NCBI GenBank assembly: GCA_004124535.1
Contig: SCKQ01000005.1
Location: 8,321-72,320 of the forward strand
Length of the DNA: 64,000 nucleotides
Direction of reading: 5' to 3'
Source: Fidelibacterota bacterium
Lineage (GTDB): Bacteria > Marinisomatota > Marinisomatia > Marinisomatales > TCS55
The position numbers and the translations under genes were made by a program. Below are positions 16,784 to 26,466 of this stretch, one piece after another. Within the stretch, counting starts at the first letter, position 1, and each line of letters starts with the position of its first letter. The notes below the pieces were generated by a model. That model was not told the DNA's origin, did no database searches, and saw only the letters and a list, made by a program, of their open reading frames with translations.

Positions 16784-19675
16784 ATGAAATACTTTCACAA
16801 ATTTCTAATAGCATCAGTTATATCGCTTCAGTTAGTAACGGCTGGTACTACCGGTAAACTGGTAGGTATTGTACTAGATAAAGCATCAAAAGAACCTCTT
16901 ATCGGTGCGAATGTGATGATTGCTGGTACAGGTCTTGGTACCGCCACAGATGCGGAGGGCAGATATTTTATTTTGCAGATCCCACCGAAGACTTATAGTG
17001 TGAAGTTTTCAATGATCGGCTATAAGGATGTCCTCGTGAAAAACGTTAAAATACAGCTGGACCTAACTACGAAGTTAAATGCAGAATTGGAAGAAGGTGT
17101 CATTGGTATGGAAACAGTTGAGGTGACCGCTCAGCGACCAATGGTCCAGCCTGATGTTACCTATTCACAGGTCAATATTACTAGCGATGAGATCGATATG
17201 TTGCCTGTGGAAGAATTTGAGGATATAATCGCCTTACAAGCGGGTGTAGTTAATTCCGGTGGATTGCACGTCCGCGGGGGTAGAAGCGGTGAAATAGCCT
17301 ATATGATCGATGGGGTTACTGTGACTGACCCATATGATGCGGGTATGGCAGTGGAGATTGAGAACAATTCTATTCAAGAATTGCAATTCATCAGCGGCAC
17401 ATTTAACGCTGAATATGGAAAGGCAATGTCCGGCATCATCAACATTATAACAAAAAGCGGGGATTTTTCGAAATATTCCGGCAATGTATCCTCCATGCTG
17501 GGCAGTTATTATGCAAAAGATAATCTTTTCCCGCAGTTGGATAAATTTCGTCCAAATACGATTCAGGATATTCAGGGCTCAGTTAATGGCCCAATTGTGC
17601 GCGATAAAGTATCATTTTTTGCTTCTGGCCGTTATAAACGTAATGGTGGTTATTTATACGGGCAAAAGATATTTGTACCCGAGTCACACCAGTGGAATCC
17701 GCAAATAAATGATTTTGAATTTATAAATCCGGGTCATGCGCTTTGGGACTCGCTTTACCATCCGTTTGGAGAGAATGATTCATCCTGGATTGCAATGAAC
17801 TGGTCTGAACAATATACTGGCTTGGCAAAACTTACCTGGAAAATTAATTCAACGCTTAAGTTAGCCTATAGTTTTAGCGGTAGCGAGACCGCATCGCAAG
17901 GTTATTCCCATGCCTATAAATGGAATCCGGATGGCAGATCTCATCAATTCACTACAAAAGCCAGTAACATGTTGATTGTTGATTACAGTTTAAATCCATC
18001 TACTTTTTTCACGCTTTCGTTATCACAGTCCATAAACCACTACCGTAGTCAAAGAAGTGATGATAGCAAATATTTTAGAGATCACTCTATTATTTCCATA
18101 GATACTGTAAACTGGTTTGGCGGTGAATTTATTGATACAACTCTTTCCGCAGATCCTAACCTCTTTTATGTAGACCCAACTATAGTAGATTATACTCCCG
18201 GGAATAATTTTGAAGTGGGGGGGCATAGCATGGACTATTTTGAACAAAAATCAACGATAAATACCTTCAAATTGGATGGGATCAGTCAAATTAATCGATT
18301 TCATTATTTAAAGGGTGGTTTGGAATTGAGAATCACGAATCTCGACTTAACTAGCTACACGGTTCAGTTGGCTCAATATACTGGTTACACCCCAAGAATT
18401 CCTAACGTCAATGGTGTTAATCATGATACTTATGGAGATGATGGACGCAATCCTGTAGAATACGCTCTTTACCTACAGGATAAAATAGAATTTGATGACC
18501 TGGTTGTGAATATTGGACTGCGCTGGGATTATTTTGATCCAGATTGGAAAACTTTAAATGATGGCAGTGATGCGAATATTAATAGTCCCGTAAAGCCAAT
18601 CAATAATTTCTTTGATCTGGATGGAGATACAGCAATTTCTGACTGGGAAATGACGTTTGATAATCGGAAAGATGTGGATGACCGTTTAGAAAGTAATGCA
18701 TTTGGTGACCCCTGGTATAGAAAAGTGAAAGCTAAACGGCAGCTTAGCCCGCGCTTTGCCTTGGCTTTTCCGATAACAGACCAGGGACATATGCATTTTT
18801 CCTATGGACATTTTTTTCAGATTCCAAGTTTTAGTTATTTATATACTAATCCAGAATTCGAAATACCAGCGGGTAGCGGAGCAGGTTATACAATGGGAAA
18901 CGCGGACATGGAACCGCAACGAACTACCCAATATGAAGTAGGTTTTTCGCAACAGGTTGGGCAGGATATAGGTATAGAAATGACCATGTTTTACAAGGAT
19001 ATCCGCAATCTGAATGCTACCAAGGTAATTCAATCATTTGTTGCGGGTGATCGCTACGGTCTATATATCAATCAAGACTATGCCAATTCAAAAGGTATCA
19101 CGATCGCGCTGTCAAAAAGACCTTCTGCAAAAGTATCCGGCAACATCGATTATACCTATTCTATATCTGAGGGCAATGCTTCGGATCCAGCGGCTGCCTT
19201 TCTGGATGAGCAATCGAATGTGGAACCGGAAAAGATGCTGGTGCCATTAGACTGGGATCAGCGGCATACATTTAATACATCGCTAACCTACCACCCGGTG
19301 AAAAATTCGGGCATCGGGTTGATTTTTAGGTTTGGTAGTGGTTTCCCATATACAACAGCATATCTAGGGGTGCGAACATCTTTTGAGAATAATGCTCGCG
19401 AACCAAGTACATATAATCTTGACCTGCGCAGTTACTATCATTTTAATTTGTTTGGCTTGAAGGCTTCATTGAGTATGAATGTCTATAATTTATTTGATAT
19501 CCGTAATGAGCTGACAGTTTATTCGGATACGGGGCGATCCACATATACTCTCGTGCCAACCTATACACCTCAGTACAGTGGCCCGGGTTATAACAACCTG
19601 GATGAATTCCTGGTGCGGCCGGACTTTTTTTCCAGCCCACGACAGATAAAACTTGGATTTAGTATTAGCCTGTAA
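16784..19675 (+). CDS. TonB-dependent outer-membrane receptor with carboxypeptidase-regulatory-like N-terminus
   Basis: This is an outer-membrane beta-barrel protein of 963 residues. A signal peptide (about 1-20) is followed by a carboxypeptidase-D regulatory-like domain (residues 23-105; GKLVGIVLDKASKEPLIGAN, GRYFILQIPP). Then comes a plug domain (about 115-220; LQAGVVNSGGLHVRGGRSGE and IDGVTVTDPYD). The rest is barrel, ending in a typical aromatic-hydrophobic terminus (PRQIKLGFSISL). I prefer the ATG at 16784 to a TTG at 16766 because the signal peptide starts there. The substrate is unknown. It is followed after six bases by a large secreted protein and then a PorV-like barrel. Confidence 0.9.
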   Translation: MKYFHKFLIASVISLQLVTAGTTGKLVGIVLDKASKEPLIGANVMIAGTGLGTATDAEGRYFILQIPPKTYSVKFSMIGYKDVLVKNVKIQLDLTTKLNAELEEGVIGMETVEVTAQRPMVQPDVTYSQVNITSDEIDMLPVEEFEDIIALQAGVVNSGGLHVRGGRSGEIAYMIDGVTVTDPYDAGMAVEIENNSIQELQFISGTFNAEYGKAMSGIINIITKSGDFSKYSGNVSSMLGSYYAKDNLFPQLDKFRPNTIQDIQGSVNGPIVRDKVSFFASGRYKRNGGYLYGQKIFVPESHQWNPQINDFEFINPGHALWDSLYHPFGENDSSWIAMNWSEQYTGLAKLTWKINSTLKLAYSFSGSETASQGYSHAYKWNPDGRSHQFTTKASNMLIVDYSLNPSTFFTLSLSQSINHYRSQRSDDSKYFRDHSIISIDTVNWFGGEFIDTTLSADPNLFYVDPTIVDYTPGNNFEVGGHSMDYFEQKSTINTFKLDGISQINRFHYLKGGLELRITNLDLTSYTVQLAQYTGYTPRIPNVNGVNHDTYGDDGRNPVEYALYLQDKIEFDDLVVNIGLRWDYFDPDWKTLNDGSDANINSPVKPINNFFDLDGDTAISDWEMTFDNRKDVDDRLESNAFGDPWYRKVKAKRQLSPRFALAFPITDQGHMHFSYGHFFQIPSFSYLYTNPEFEIPAGSGAGYTMGNADMEPQRTTQYEVGFSQQVGQDIGIEMTMFYKDIRNLNATKVIQSFVAGDRYGLYINQDYANSKGITIALSKRPSAKVSGNIDYTYSISEGNASDPAAAFLDEQSNVEPEKMLVPLDWDQRHTFNTSLTYHPVKNSGIGLIFRFGSGFPYTTAYLGVRTSFENNAREPSTYNLDLRSYYHFNLFGLKASLSMNVYNLFDIRNELTVYSDTGRSTYTLVPTYTPQYSGPGYNNLDEFLVRPDFFSSPRQIKLGFSISL

Positions 19676-19681
19676 TAAGCG

Positions 19682-22600
19682 ATGAGATTATTCATTATTA
19701 TTTTCCTGTTTTCTTTACTGATTGGTCAACAACCAGACAAAAATTTAGAAGGTGTTGAAAGCCGCGCAAAAAGCTTAGATGTGACGGATAGGAAATATGG
19801 CGATCACAACGGTAATCGTATTTTTAACCGTTTCTATAATTTCGGTGGTATTGGAGATGCTGGTGGAAGTTTATCCGGAGTTTATCCATATGGTTCAGGA
19901 CATTCTTATTTTTATGAATTTACACCTGTAGTAGCTGCCAGTGTCATTGATACCAATGGCAATCGTGTCCACATTGTTTCGGATGGCGCAGTGGCGCTTA
20001 AGGATAATTCTCCCCAAGGGTACCAGTGGGGCTTTGAGCCACTTACAGGATATGCCAATCCTAATCAGGAAATCATGGCTATGAGTGATAAATCTTACAC
20101 TTGGCCGGAAACCTGGCCAAATCGTGAAAGTGATTGGGATGGGTATTGGAATGGTCAATATGGTAAGTATGAGCGTGCGGACCAGGAATCATATTTTGTG
20201 ATGGATGATTATTATAATGATGAATTTTCACATTTTCCTGATTCGGCAGATACCGACGCGGTTCCGAAGCGCAGGTCAGGGATTGGGGTCGAGTTGGAAG
20301 TGCGGATTTATCAATGGAATCATCCGGCCGCAGAAGATATTATTATCGTAACCTACTGGATAACGAATGTTGGTACATCGCGTTTGGACAGCGTCGTATT
20401 TGGAATGTATGGAGATGCGGATATTGGCAGCACAAATGGTGATTATTCGGATGATGATGCCTGGTTCGATATTGAAAACGATATTGTATACCAATGGGAC
20501 CACGATGGTTGGAGTAATGCAGATGGCGGTTTCAAGCCGGTCTACTTTGGCTGGAGTTTTTTGGAATCCCCAGGAAATCCTCACGATGGAATAGATAATG
20601 ATGAGGACGGAATGATTGATGAAAGTCAGTTTGATGGTATTGATAATGACGAGGATTGGCTGGCGGAAAGGGACGATATTGGGTCAGATGGACTCGGTGA
20701 ATATCATTATGGTTATACTGGTCCTGATGCAGATGGTACAGAAGGAAATGGAATACCTGATCTGGGAGAACCAAATTTTGAAATTACTGATAATGATGAA
20801 TCAGATCAGATCGGGTTAACCAGTTTTTACGCATCGCCTTATCCGAGTATATATCCTTCCAATGATGAAATTATGTGGAACCAATTAAAACCGGGGTTTT
20901 TTGATGTAGCAGCGCAAAATATTGATCAAACTTTTCTTTATGGTTCTGGATATATTGCGCTGGATCCTGGAGAGAAAAAGAAATTCGCCGTGGCAATGGT
21001 GTTTGGTAATGATATGGATGATATTTTGAGAAATACGGTTACCATGCAAAACATATATGATAATGATTATAATTTTGCCAAACCGCCCCTGAAACCCAAC
21101 TTGACTGTAATACCGGGGGATAGGAAAGTGACCCTTTTTTGGGATAAACTAGCGGAGAATTCACTCGATGCCATCTATGGCGCAGATTTCGAAGGATATC
21201 GTGTATACCGCAGTACGGACCCTGGTTTTATTGATCCGTACATTATTACGGATGCCTATGGTAATAATACCTTTAAAAAACCGATCGCTCAATTCGACTT
21301 GATTGATAGTTTAAAAGGACCCCATCCAATTGGTTTTAACGGAATACAATACGATATGGGCAGTGATACGGGTCTGGAACATATGTATGTAGACAGTAAC
21401 AATGTTTATAATGGTATGACCTACTATTACGCTGTCGTGGCCTATGATAAAGGGTATGACCTTGATTTCTATGAACTGGGATTTAGTGAACAAGAAAACT
21501 TGTTACCAATAGCGCCTTCTGAATGTTCAATTATCGTTGACCTTGACCGTAAGGGTAACGTGACCAATTTGAGTGAAAATGCTGGTAAAGTTGTAACGAA
21601 TGCACCTGTGGCAGGGTATATGGGGCCTAATACATCAGCGCCGGGGCAAGAGTTTGTAGCACATGATTCTGGCTATGCCACCGGTAGAATAGAAGTGCTG
21701 ACTGTCGATCCAACAGCCGTACCTGAAAATGCTACTTATTCATTAAGTTTTGAGAGGGCCCTTGGCAGTTCTATTATTTACTATTCGGTTCGGGATGAGC
21801 AATTAAAAGATGAAGCATTTTTTATAGCAAGTGGGTATGGATCCCTAGACCGTAAAAATATAGACTCTACGACTGTAGATATTACTGATGAAAGTGGTGC
21901 AACGACTTATCAGCTTGGTATTGATTATACCATGGACTATGCTAATGGTATTATTATAGCTACTGAAGGCAGCGCGCTGGAAGAAATGAATACTTATGTT
22001 GCCAGCTATCTCTATTATCCAATTTTAAATAGTAGTTCAACTGCAGGAGAAACTGATAATCCCATTTTTGACGGCATGAAAATTTATATATTTAATGATT
22101 ATATCGGTGTGAATGTTGATTCTTCAGGCTGGGTTGGTGTGAACGCGCCATATTGCTACAGAATCTTTGATCAAAGAATTCATCCTGCCGATTTCGAAAT
22201 AATTTGGGAAGGGGATGTTGGCGACTCGGTCACGGCTGATTATTCTAATCTTCCTTCACCCTTCAGGGTCAGGAACATTACGGAGGATAATGAGGTTACT
22301 TTTCGTATCTATGATATTAATAATAATGACCTTTGGGAACCTGAAGAACCAATTTTATTAATGCCTTATCCGGGTATGCAAACACCCTACATGTTTGTCC
22401 AGTTTTTCCCGGATTCAGTTATGTGTCCTTATAATGAAGATGATGTTTTGTATGATACGACCGCTACCATCGCGAAAGGCGATCGTTTTAGAATAACTAC
22501 AGTGCGGCCCTTTACCAGCAATGATAAATATCATTTCACCACCAGAAAGTCATGGGTGGACAATCAATTGGCTACTGATGAACTTGATGATATCGTAGTT

Positions 22601-22897
22601 GTGCCAAATCCATATGTTGTAACAGCTCGCTGGGAACCAAAACATATCTATGTATCTGGGCGCGGTCCTCGGAAACTGGATTTTATCAATTTACCCCAGG
22701 TTTGCACCATCAAGATCTTTACTATGGCTGGGTACCTAGTTGATGTAATAGAGCACAGCAGTGCATATGAGTATGGTACCTATTCATGGGATATGTTATC
22801 AAAGGATGGATTGGAAATTGCCTATGGTCTTTATATCTATCATGTAGATGCGCCAAATGTGGGTGAAAAAATAGGGAAATTTGCGGTAATAAAATGA
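19682..22897 (+). CDS. Large secreted protein with calcium-binding Asp-rich repeats, Fn3-like and FlgD/T9SS-like C-terminal domains
   Basis: This exported protein of 1071 residues has a signal peptide (1-16, ending LLIGQQ). Residues about 300-375 contain several Asp/Asn-rich, thrombospondin-3/EF-like stretches (DGIDNDEDGMIDE, DGIDNDEDWLAE, DADGTEGNGIPDLGE) likely to bind calcium. An Fn3-like module lies near 475-620. The last ~90 residues (VVPNPYVVTARWE, IFTMAGYLVDVIEH, SWDMLSKDGLEIAYGLYIY) match the FlgD-like/T9SS C-terminal domain style of sorting regions. It overlaps the PorV-like gene by 4 bases, suggesting a surface role linked to that barrel. No enzymatic motif is seen. Confidence 0.82.
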   Translation: MRLFIIIFLFSLLIGQQPDKNLEGVESRAKSLDVTDRKYGDHNGNRIFNRFYNFGGIGDAGGSLSGVYPYGSGHSYFYEFTPVVAASVIDTNGNRVHIVSDGAVALKDNSPQGYQWGFEPLTGYANPNQEIMAMSDKSYTWPETWPNRESDWDGYWNGQYGKYERADQESYFVMDDYYNDEFSHFPDSADTDAVPKRRSGIGVELEVRIYQWNHPAAEDIIIVTYWITNVGTSRLDSVVFGMYGDADIGSTNGDYSDDDAWFDIENDIVYQWDHDGWSNADGGFKPVYFGWSFLESPGNPHDGIDNDEDGMIDESQFDGIDNDEDWLAERDDIGSDGLGEYHYGYTGPDADGTEGNGIPDLGEPNFEITDNDESDQIGLTSFYASPYPSIYPSNDEIMWNQLKPGFFDVAAQNIDQTFLYGSGYIALDPGEKKKFAVAMVFGNDMDDILRNTVTMQNIYDNDYNFAKPPLKPNLTVIPGDRKVTLFWDKLAENSLDAIYGADFEGYRVYRSTDPGFIDPYIITDAYGNNTFKKPIAQFDLIDSLKGPHPIGFNGIQYDMGSDTGLEHMYVDSNNVYNGMTYYYAVVAYDKGYDLDFYELGFSEQENLLPIAPSECSIIVDLDRKGNVTNLSENAGKVVTNAPVAGYMGPNTSAPGQEFVAHDSGYATGRIEVLTVDPTAVPENATYSLSFERALGSSIIYYSVRDEQLKDEAFFIASGYGSLDRKNIDSTTVDITDESGATTYQLGIDYTMDYANGIIIATEGSALEEMNTYVASYLYYPILNSSSTAGETDNPIFDGMKIYIFNDYIGVNVDSSGWVGVNAPYCYRIFDQRIHPADFEIIWEGDVGDSVTADYSNLPSPFRVRNITEDNEVTFRIYDINNNDLWEPEEPILLMPYPGMQTPYMFVQFFPDSVMCPYNEDDVLYDTTATIAKGDRFRITTVRPFTSNDKYHFTTRKSWVDNQLATDELDDIVVVPNPYVVTARWEPKHIYVSGRGPRKLDFINLPQVCTIKIFTMAGYLVDVIEHSSAYEYGTYSWDMLSKDGLEIAYGLYIYHVDAPNVGEKIGKFAVIK

Positions 22898-23916
22898 TCG
22901 GCATTAAAAGAACATTAATTATTATGGCCTGCTCAGCGTGTCTTTATGGTCAAATAACTGGAAGCGTAAGTAATGTCGGTACAACAGCAGCATCATTTTT
23001 GGATATTGGTATTGGAGCAAGATCGCTATCGATGGGCGGCGCCTTCGTTGCCCTTGCTGATGACCCGACTGCCCTGTATTGGAATCCAGCAGGTACGGTA
23101 AATATTCAGACACCAACAGCGCATTTTTTTCACTCACCATGGTTGGCTGATATCCGTTTCAATCATAGTGCAGTGGTAGTGCCAATAGATAGGTCTAGTT
23201 CTTTTGGTTTTTTCATTACATCCGTTTCGATGGATGAAATGCAGGTGCGAACAGTAAAAATTCCCCAGGGAACTGGTGAATACTTTTCGGTTAGTAATGT
23301 AGCCATAGCTGGTTCTTACGCTCGACGACTCACCGATCGCTTTTCATTCGGTTTTAATATTAAATACATACAAGAAAAGATATGGCATATGAATGCGGGT
23401 GGATTGGCCGTTGATTTGGGGAGTTTATTTGTTACCAAAAACAGCGGTGTTCGAATTGGCATGTCCGTTTCAAATTTCGGTGGAAAAATAGCCATGGAAG
23501 GATATGATACTGAAGTGGATTATGACGTGGATGAGACCATGTATGGTAACAACGATAAAATCGATGCGCATTTGAATGCGATGAAATGGCCGCTACCATT
23601 AGTTTTTCGCGCAGGAGTGAGCAAGGATTTAATTCAATCAGATTTATATAAACTCACCCTTGCGGGTGATGCAGTCCATCCAAATAATAACGTTGAGTAT
23701 CTGAATCTTGGGTTTGAGTATATATTCCGCGATATTCTTGCTCTTCGGGGTGGACAGGCTTTTCTTGGTATGGATGACTCAAAACAAGGTTTGACATTAG
23801 GTGTGGGTCTTAATTATCAAATACCGAGAGGACCAAGGATTACACTAGATTATGCTTACCGATCCTTTGGTGTTTTTGAAAATATCTCTGGTTATTCTCT
23901 AAACCTTATTTTCTAA
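22894..23916 (+). CDS. PorV/PorQ-family (UPF0164-like) outer-membrane barrel protein
   Basis: This 340-residue outer-membrane protein has an N-terminal signal peptide and the family hallmark, read in two parts as GIGARSLSMGGAFVALADD and PTALYWNPAG. The C-terminus ends in alternating strands (TLDYAYRSFGVFENISG then YSLNLIF). In Bacteroidota, PorV-type proteins shuttle secretion substrates of the type IX system. Whether this one does so is inferred from its position, its ATG overlapping the stop of a protein with a T9SS-like terminal domain. No PorK/L/M/N or Sov gene is in the window. Confidence 0.85.
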   Translation: MIGIKRTLIIMACSACLYGQITGSVSNVGTTAASFLDIGIGARSLSMGGAFVALADDPTALYWNPAGTVNIQTPTAHFFHSPWLADIRFNHSAVVVPIDRSSSFGFFITSVSMDEMQVRTVKIPQGTGEYFSVSNVAIAGSYARRLTDRFSFGFNIKYIQEKIWHMNAGGLAVDLGSLFVTKNSGVRIGMSVSNFGGKIAMEGYDTEVDYDVDETMYGNNDKIDAHLNAMKWPLPLVFRAGVSKDLIQSDLYKLTLAGDAVHPNNNVEYLNLGFEYIFRDILALRGGQAFLGMDDSKQGLTLGVGLNYQIPRGPRITLDYAYRSFGVFENISGYSLNLIF

Positions 23917-23924
23917 TTTAAATT

Positions 23925-24434
23925 ATGACGGAAAAAAAGAGCATTCTGCTGGTTTCCGCCACTGGGAGGGAAAACTACGAATTAGCCCAGGAACTCAAAG
24001 AAATAATTGATTATGAAGCAGCAGTTTTTGCGACAGTAATTAACCTTGAGTCTTATGTTTTGCCACTCTACAGGCCAGGTATTGAGATTGACAATAAAAC
24101 TGCCCAGAAATTGAGTGCGGAATTCGAGAGTACGGACGGATTTGTTTTCTGTGCCCCGGAATATAACGGTGGGGCACCACCTATATTGACCAACGCGATT
24201 ACATGGGTGTCAATTACAACTGCAAACTGGCGCGATGGCTGCAATGATAAATTTGCTGTAATTGCAACTAGCAGCGATGGTTCAGGTCAACGTTTTCTTA
24301 TCTCATTTCGCTCGCAATTAGAACATATGGGTACATTGGTGTTGCCGAGAACTATTACGGTTACTAAAGGGCAATCTTTGAATAGAGAATCTGCAGAGAG
24401 GACATTGCAGAGTTTGGTTCGCTATATGACCTAG
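23925..24434 (+). CDS. NAD(P)H-dependent FMN reductase family protein
   Basis: This is a flavodoxin-like fold protein of 169 residues that likely reduces FMN or quinones using NAD(P)H. The core motif FVFCAPEYNGGAPPILTNAI is the flavin-binding signature of this family (usual form PEYNGxxP). The N-terminal strand ILLVSATGRENYELAQEL forms the phosphate loop region. It is short but normal for the family. It starts 8 bases after the PorV-like gene, so it may be on the same transcript, and ends ahead of a bidirectional terminator. Confidence 0.83.
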   Translation: MTEKKSILLVSATGRENYELAQELKEIIDYEAAVFATVINLESYVLPLYRPGIEIDNKTAQKLSAEFESTDGFVFCAPEYNGGAPPILTNAITWVSITTANWRDGCNDKFAVIATSSDGSGQRFLISFRSQLEHMGTLVLPRTITVTKGQSLNRESAERTLQSLVRYMT

Positions 24435-24528
24435 TAATTATTTGGAATATCCTACATGATACAAGCTAGAGGTTTTATGCAGACCAAGGAGATGGTTTTG
24501 CTTGAATAAATTCTAATAATAAAGTGAT

Positions 24529-24555
24529 AAAAAAGGGGCGAATAGCCCCTTTTTT
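24529..24555. terminator. Bidirectional Rho-independent terminator
   Basis: A hairpin with stem GGGGC (24535-24539) and GCCCC (24545-24549) and loop GAATA is flanked by six A on the left and six T on the right, so it works on both strands. It sits between the convergent FMN-reductase and Hsp20 genes. Confidence 0.88.
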
Positions 24556-24572
24556 ATTTACAGCCATTACTA

Positions 24573-25007
24573 TTAACTGATCTTTATTTGACGACCTTCA
24601 GGAAGAATTTCCTTGGTCTTTGGTAGGGTAACCGTTAACACGCCGTTCTTGAATTTTGCGGCAACCTTGTCCTCATTTACGTTATCTGGCAGCCTGAAAC
24701 TGCGATTAAATGAACCAAGTTGACGTTCACGGATCCGATAACCATCAGTGGATTTTTCATTATCAATAGCGCGTTCACCTTTAATTGTGATAACGCCATC
24801 GTGAATATCTACAGAAACGTCATTTTTATCTAAACCCGGCATATCTGCGGATAAGAAAAATTCTTTTTCTGTTTCGTTCACATCGACTGCAAGCATCCAG
24901 GATTGTCCAGCAGAAAGACGGGGCAAACCAGGGCTAAACATGCTATCGAAGATCCGATCAAAATCAGTCATTAAACTGCGTGTTGGGTTCCATTTTACTA
25001 GTGTCAT
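24573..25007 (-). CDS. Small heat-shock protein (Hsp20 / alpha-crystallin family)
   Basis: This is an ATP-independent holdase chaperone of 144 residues. The alpha-crystallin domain spans about residues 40-135, with DMPGLDKNDVSVDIHDGVI, TIKGERAIDN, SFNRSFRLPDNVNEDKVAA and the hallmark FKNGVLTVTLPK. The C-terminal IKI resembles the I-x-I dimer-docking motif. The Shine-Dalgarno AAAGGAG lies 5 bases before the ATG and is among the strongest in the window. I looked for a CIRCE element in the 219-base upstream gap and found none, so the heat control, if any, is of another type. Confidence 0.93.
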   Translation of the reverse strand: MTLVKWNPTRSLMTDFDRIFDSMFSPGLPRLSAGQSWMLAVDVNETEKEFFLSADMPGLDKNDVSVDIHDGVITIKGERAIDNEKSTDGYRIRERQLGSFNRSFRLPDNVNEDKVAAKFKNGVLTVTLPKTKEILPEGRQIKIS

Positions 25008-25226
25008 TTAAGACTCCTTTCTTTGATTATTTAATTGTTTCACCATTATTATTACAATTTTCGTGCCAACATATCATTTAGACATAATTTTCATTGAAAG
25101 ATGCAAATTTGTCGCTTTCTATAATTATTTTGTCAGGCCAGTCTGATATTTCTGCAGAGATCGGCTTTGGATATTCGATTTTAGACCAATTATTGTGTAG
25201 TTTTTCGTTCTTATATTGTATTGTTT
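25008..25226. other. Divergent intergenic region, hsp20 / DegT aminotransferase
   Basis: These 219 AT-rich bases must carry the promoters for the minus-strand hsp20 gene and the plus-strand aminotransferase gene. Apart from the hsp20 ribosome-binding site at its left edge, I recognise no hairpin, repeat, CIRCE element or further coding frame here. Confidence 0.5.
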
Positions 25227-26447
25227 ATGAGTGATTTAGCATTATTTGGCGGAAAACCGGTCAGAAAGGATCCATTTCCGGTTTGGCCACGGGTTACCGC
25301 AGGCCAGAAAGAACAACTTCTTGATACTTTGGAAAGCGCTACCTGGGGCATTGGAAGTGACGCGATCACAACTTTTGAGGATCGATTTGCCGATTTTCAC
25401 GATGCAAAATATTGTATTGCTACAAGTTCAGGTACGAACGCGTTATGGGTTGCTTTAAAGGCTGGAGGTGTTACCGCTGGGGATGAAGTTATTATACCAC
25501 CCTATACATTTATAGCAACTGCATCTGCGGTACTGATGGCTAATGCTATACCCGTATTCGTTGATATTGATCCTGATACGTTTAATATTAATCCAACCCT
25601 GATTGAGAAAGCAATTACTGAGCGGACGAAAGCAATCATGCCTGTTCATATCGGCGGGAATCCTGCAGATATAGATCGTATTAAGGATATTGCTAAAAAA
25701 CATGATATATCCGTTATTGAAGATGCCGCGCAAGCGCACGGCGCGGAATGGGGTGGCGTGAAAGTTGGCGCCTTAGCAACAGGTGGAATATTCAGTTTTC
25801 AATCCTCAAAAAATATGAGTGCCGGGGAAGGCGGGGCGATCCTATCCAATAATGATGAATTCATGGACACCTGCTTCGCCTATTATAATTGCGGGCGCCA
25901 ACGTGGCGGTGATTGGTACGAACACCAAATTGTAGGGGGTAACCACCGCATCAATGCTATGGCAGCCAGTTTATTACTACCACAGCTTCAGACTGTGGTA
26001 GAAGATATGAATATACGCGATAATAACAGGAAAAAACTTGACGAAGCGTTAACCAGTGAAGGATTGGTACCGACAGGTTCTTATGAAAGGACCACCCGGA
26101 AGGCTAACCACTTATATTTACTCAGGTATAAGGCAGGACACTTTAATAATGTTCCACGAGAAAAGTTTTTCAAAGCAATGCAGGCGGAAGGTGTATTTAC
26201 CTATGCGGGTTATAAACCATTGTATCGTGAAAAAGTGTTCAATGGTCAAACAGATGAATTCCCATGGTTGAAAGAGGTTGATTATCATGAGATGTCCTAT
26301 CCCGTAACAGAGTTAATTGCTGACCAACAATCCGTATGGCTTACGCAAAATCATTTACTTGGAAATGAAAGTGATACACAAGATATTATTGATGCGTTTG
26401 AAAAGGTTATAACGGCATTAAAACATACTCCTGAAATATTTAATTAA
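25227..26447 (+). CDS. DegT/DnrJ/EryC1/StrS-family PLP aminotransferase
   Basis: This PLP enzyme of 406 residues belongs to the family that usually transaminates nucleotide-linked keto-sugars. Members with the opening LALFGGKPVRKDPFPVWP are common beside diverse metabolic genes. The cofactor lysine is K195 in FSFQSSKNMSAGEGG. Other conserved pieces are ATSSGTNALW, PPYTFIATASA, PVHIGGNPADID and VIEDAAQAHGAE. The ATG at 25227 is preferred to the TTG at 25221. Its only neighbours are tldD-type protease genes starting 19 bases downstream, so there is no sugar pathway context and the substrate is open. Confidence 0.88.
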   Translation: MSDLALFGGKPVRKDPFPVWPRVTAGQKEQLLDTLESATWGIGSDAITTFEDRFADFHDAKYCIATSSGTNALWVALKAGGVTAGDEVIIPPYTFIATASAVLMANAIPVFVDIDPDTFNINPTLIEKAITERTKAIMPVHIGGNPADIDRIKDIAKKHDISVIEDAAQAHGAEWGGVKVGALATGGIFSFQSSKNMSAGEGGAILSNNDEFMDTCFAYYNCGRQRGGDWYEHQIVGGNHRINAMAASLLLPQLQTVVEDMNIRDNNRKKLDEALTSEGLVPTGSYERTTRKANHLYLLRYKAGHFNNVPREKFFKAMQAEGVFTYAGYKPLYREKVFNGQTDEFPWLKEVDYHEMSYPVTELIADQQSVWLTQNHLLGNESDTQDIIDAFEKVITALKHTPEIFN

Positions 26448-26466
26448 TTAAGATTAAGGATAAATT

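Noticed and set aside
25008..25226. CIRCE heat-shock operator upstream of hsp20
   Set aside because: No TTAGCACTC-N9-GAGTGCTAA-like pair was found in the gap.
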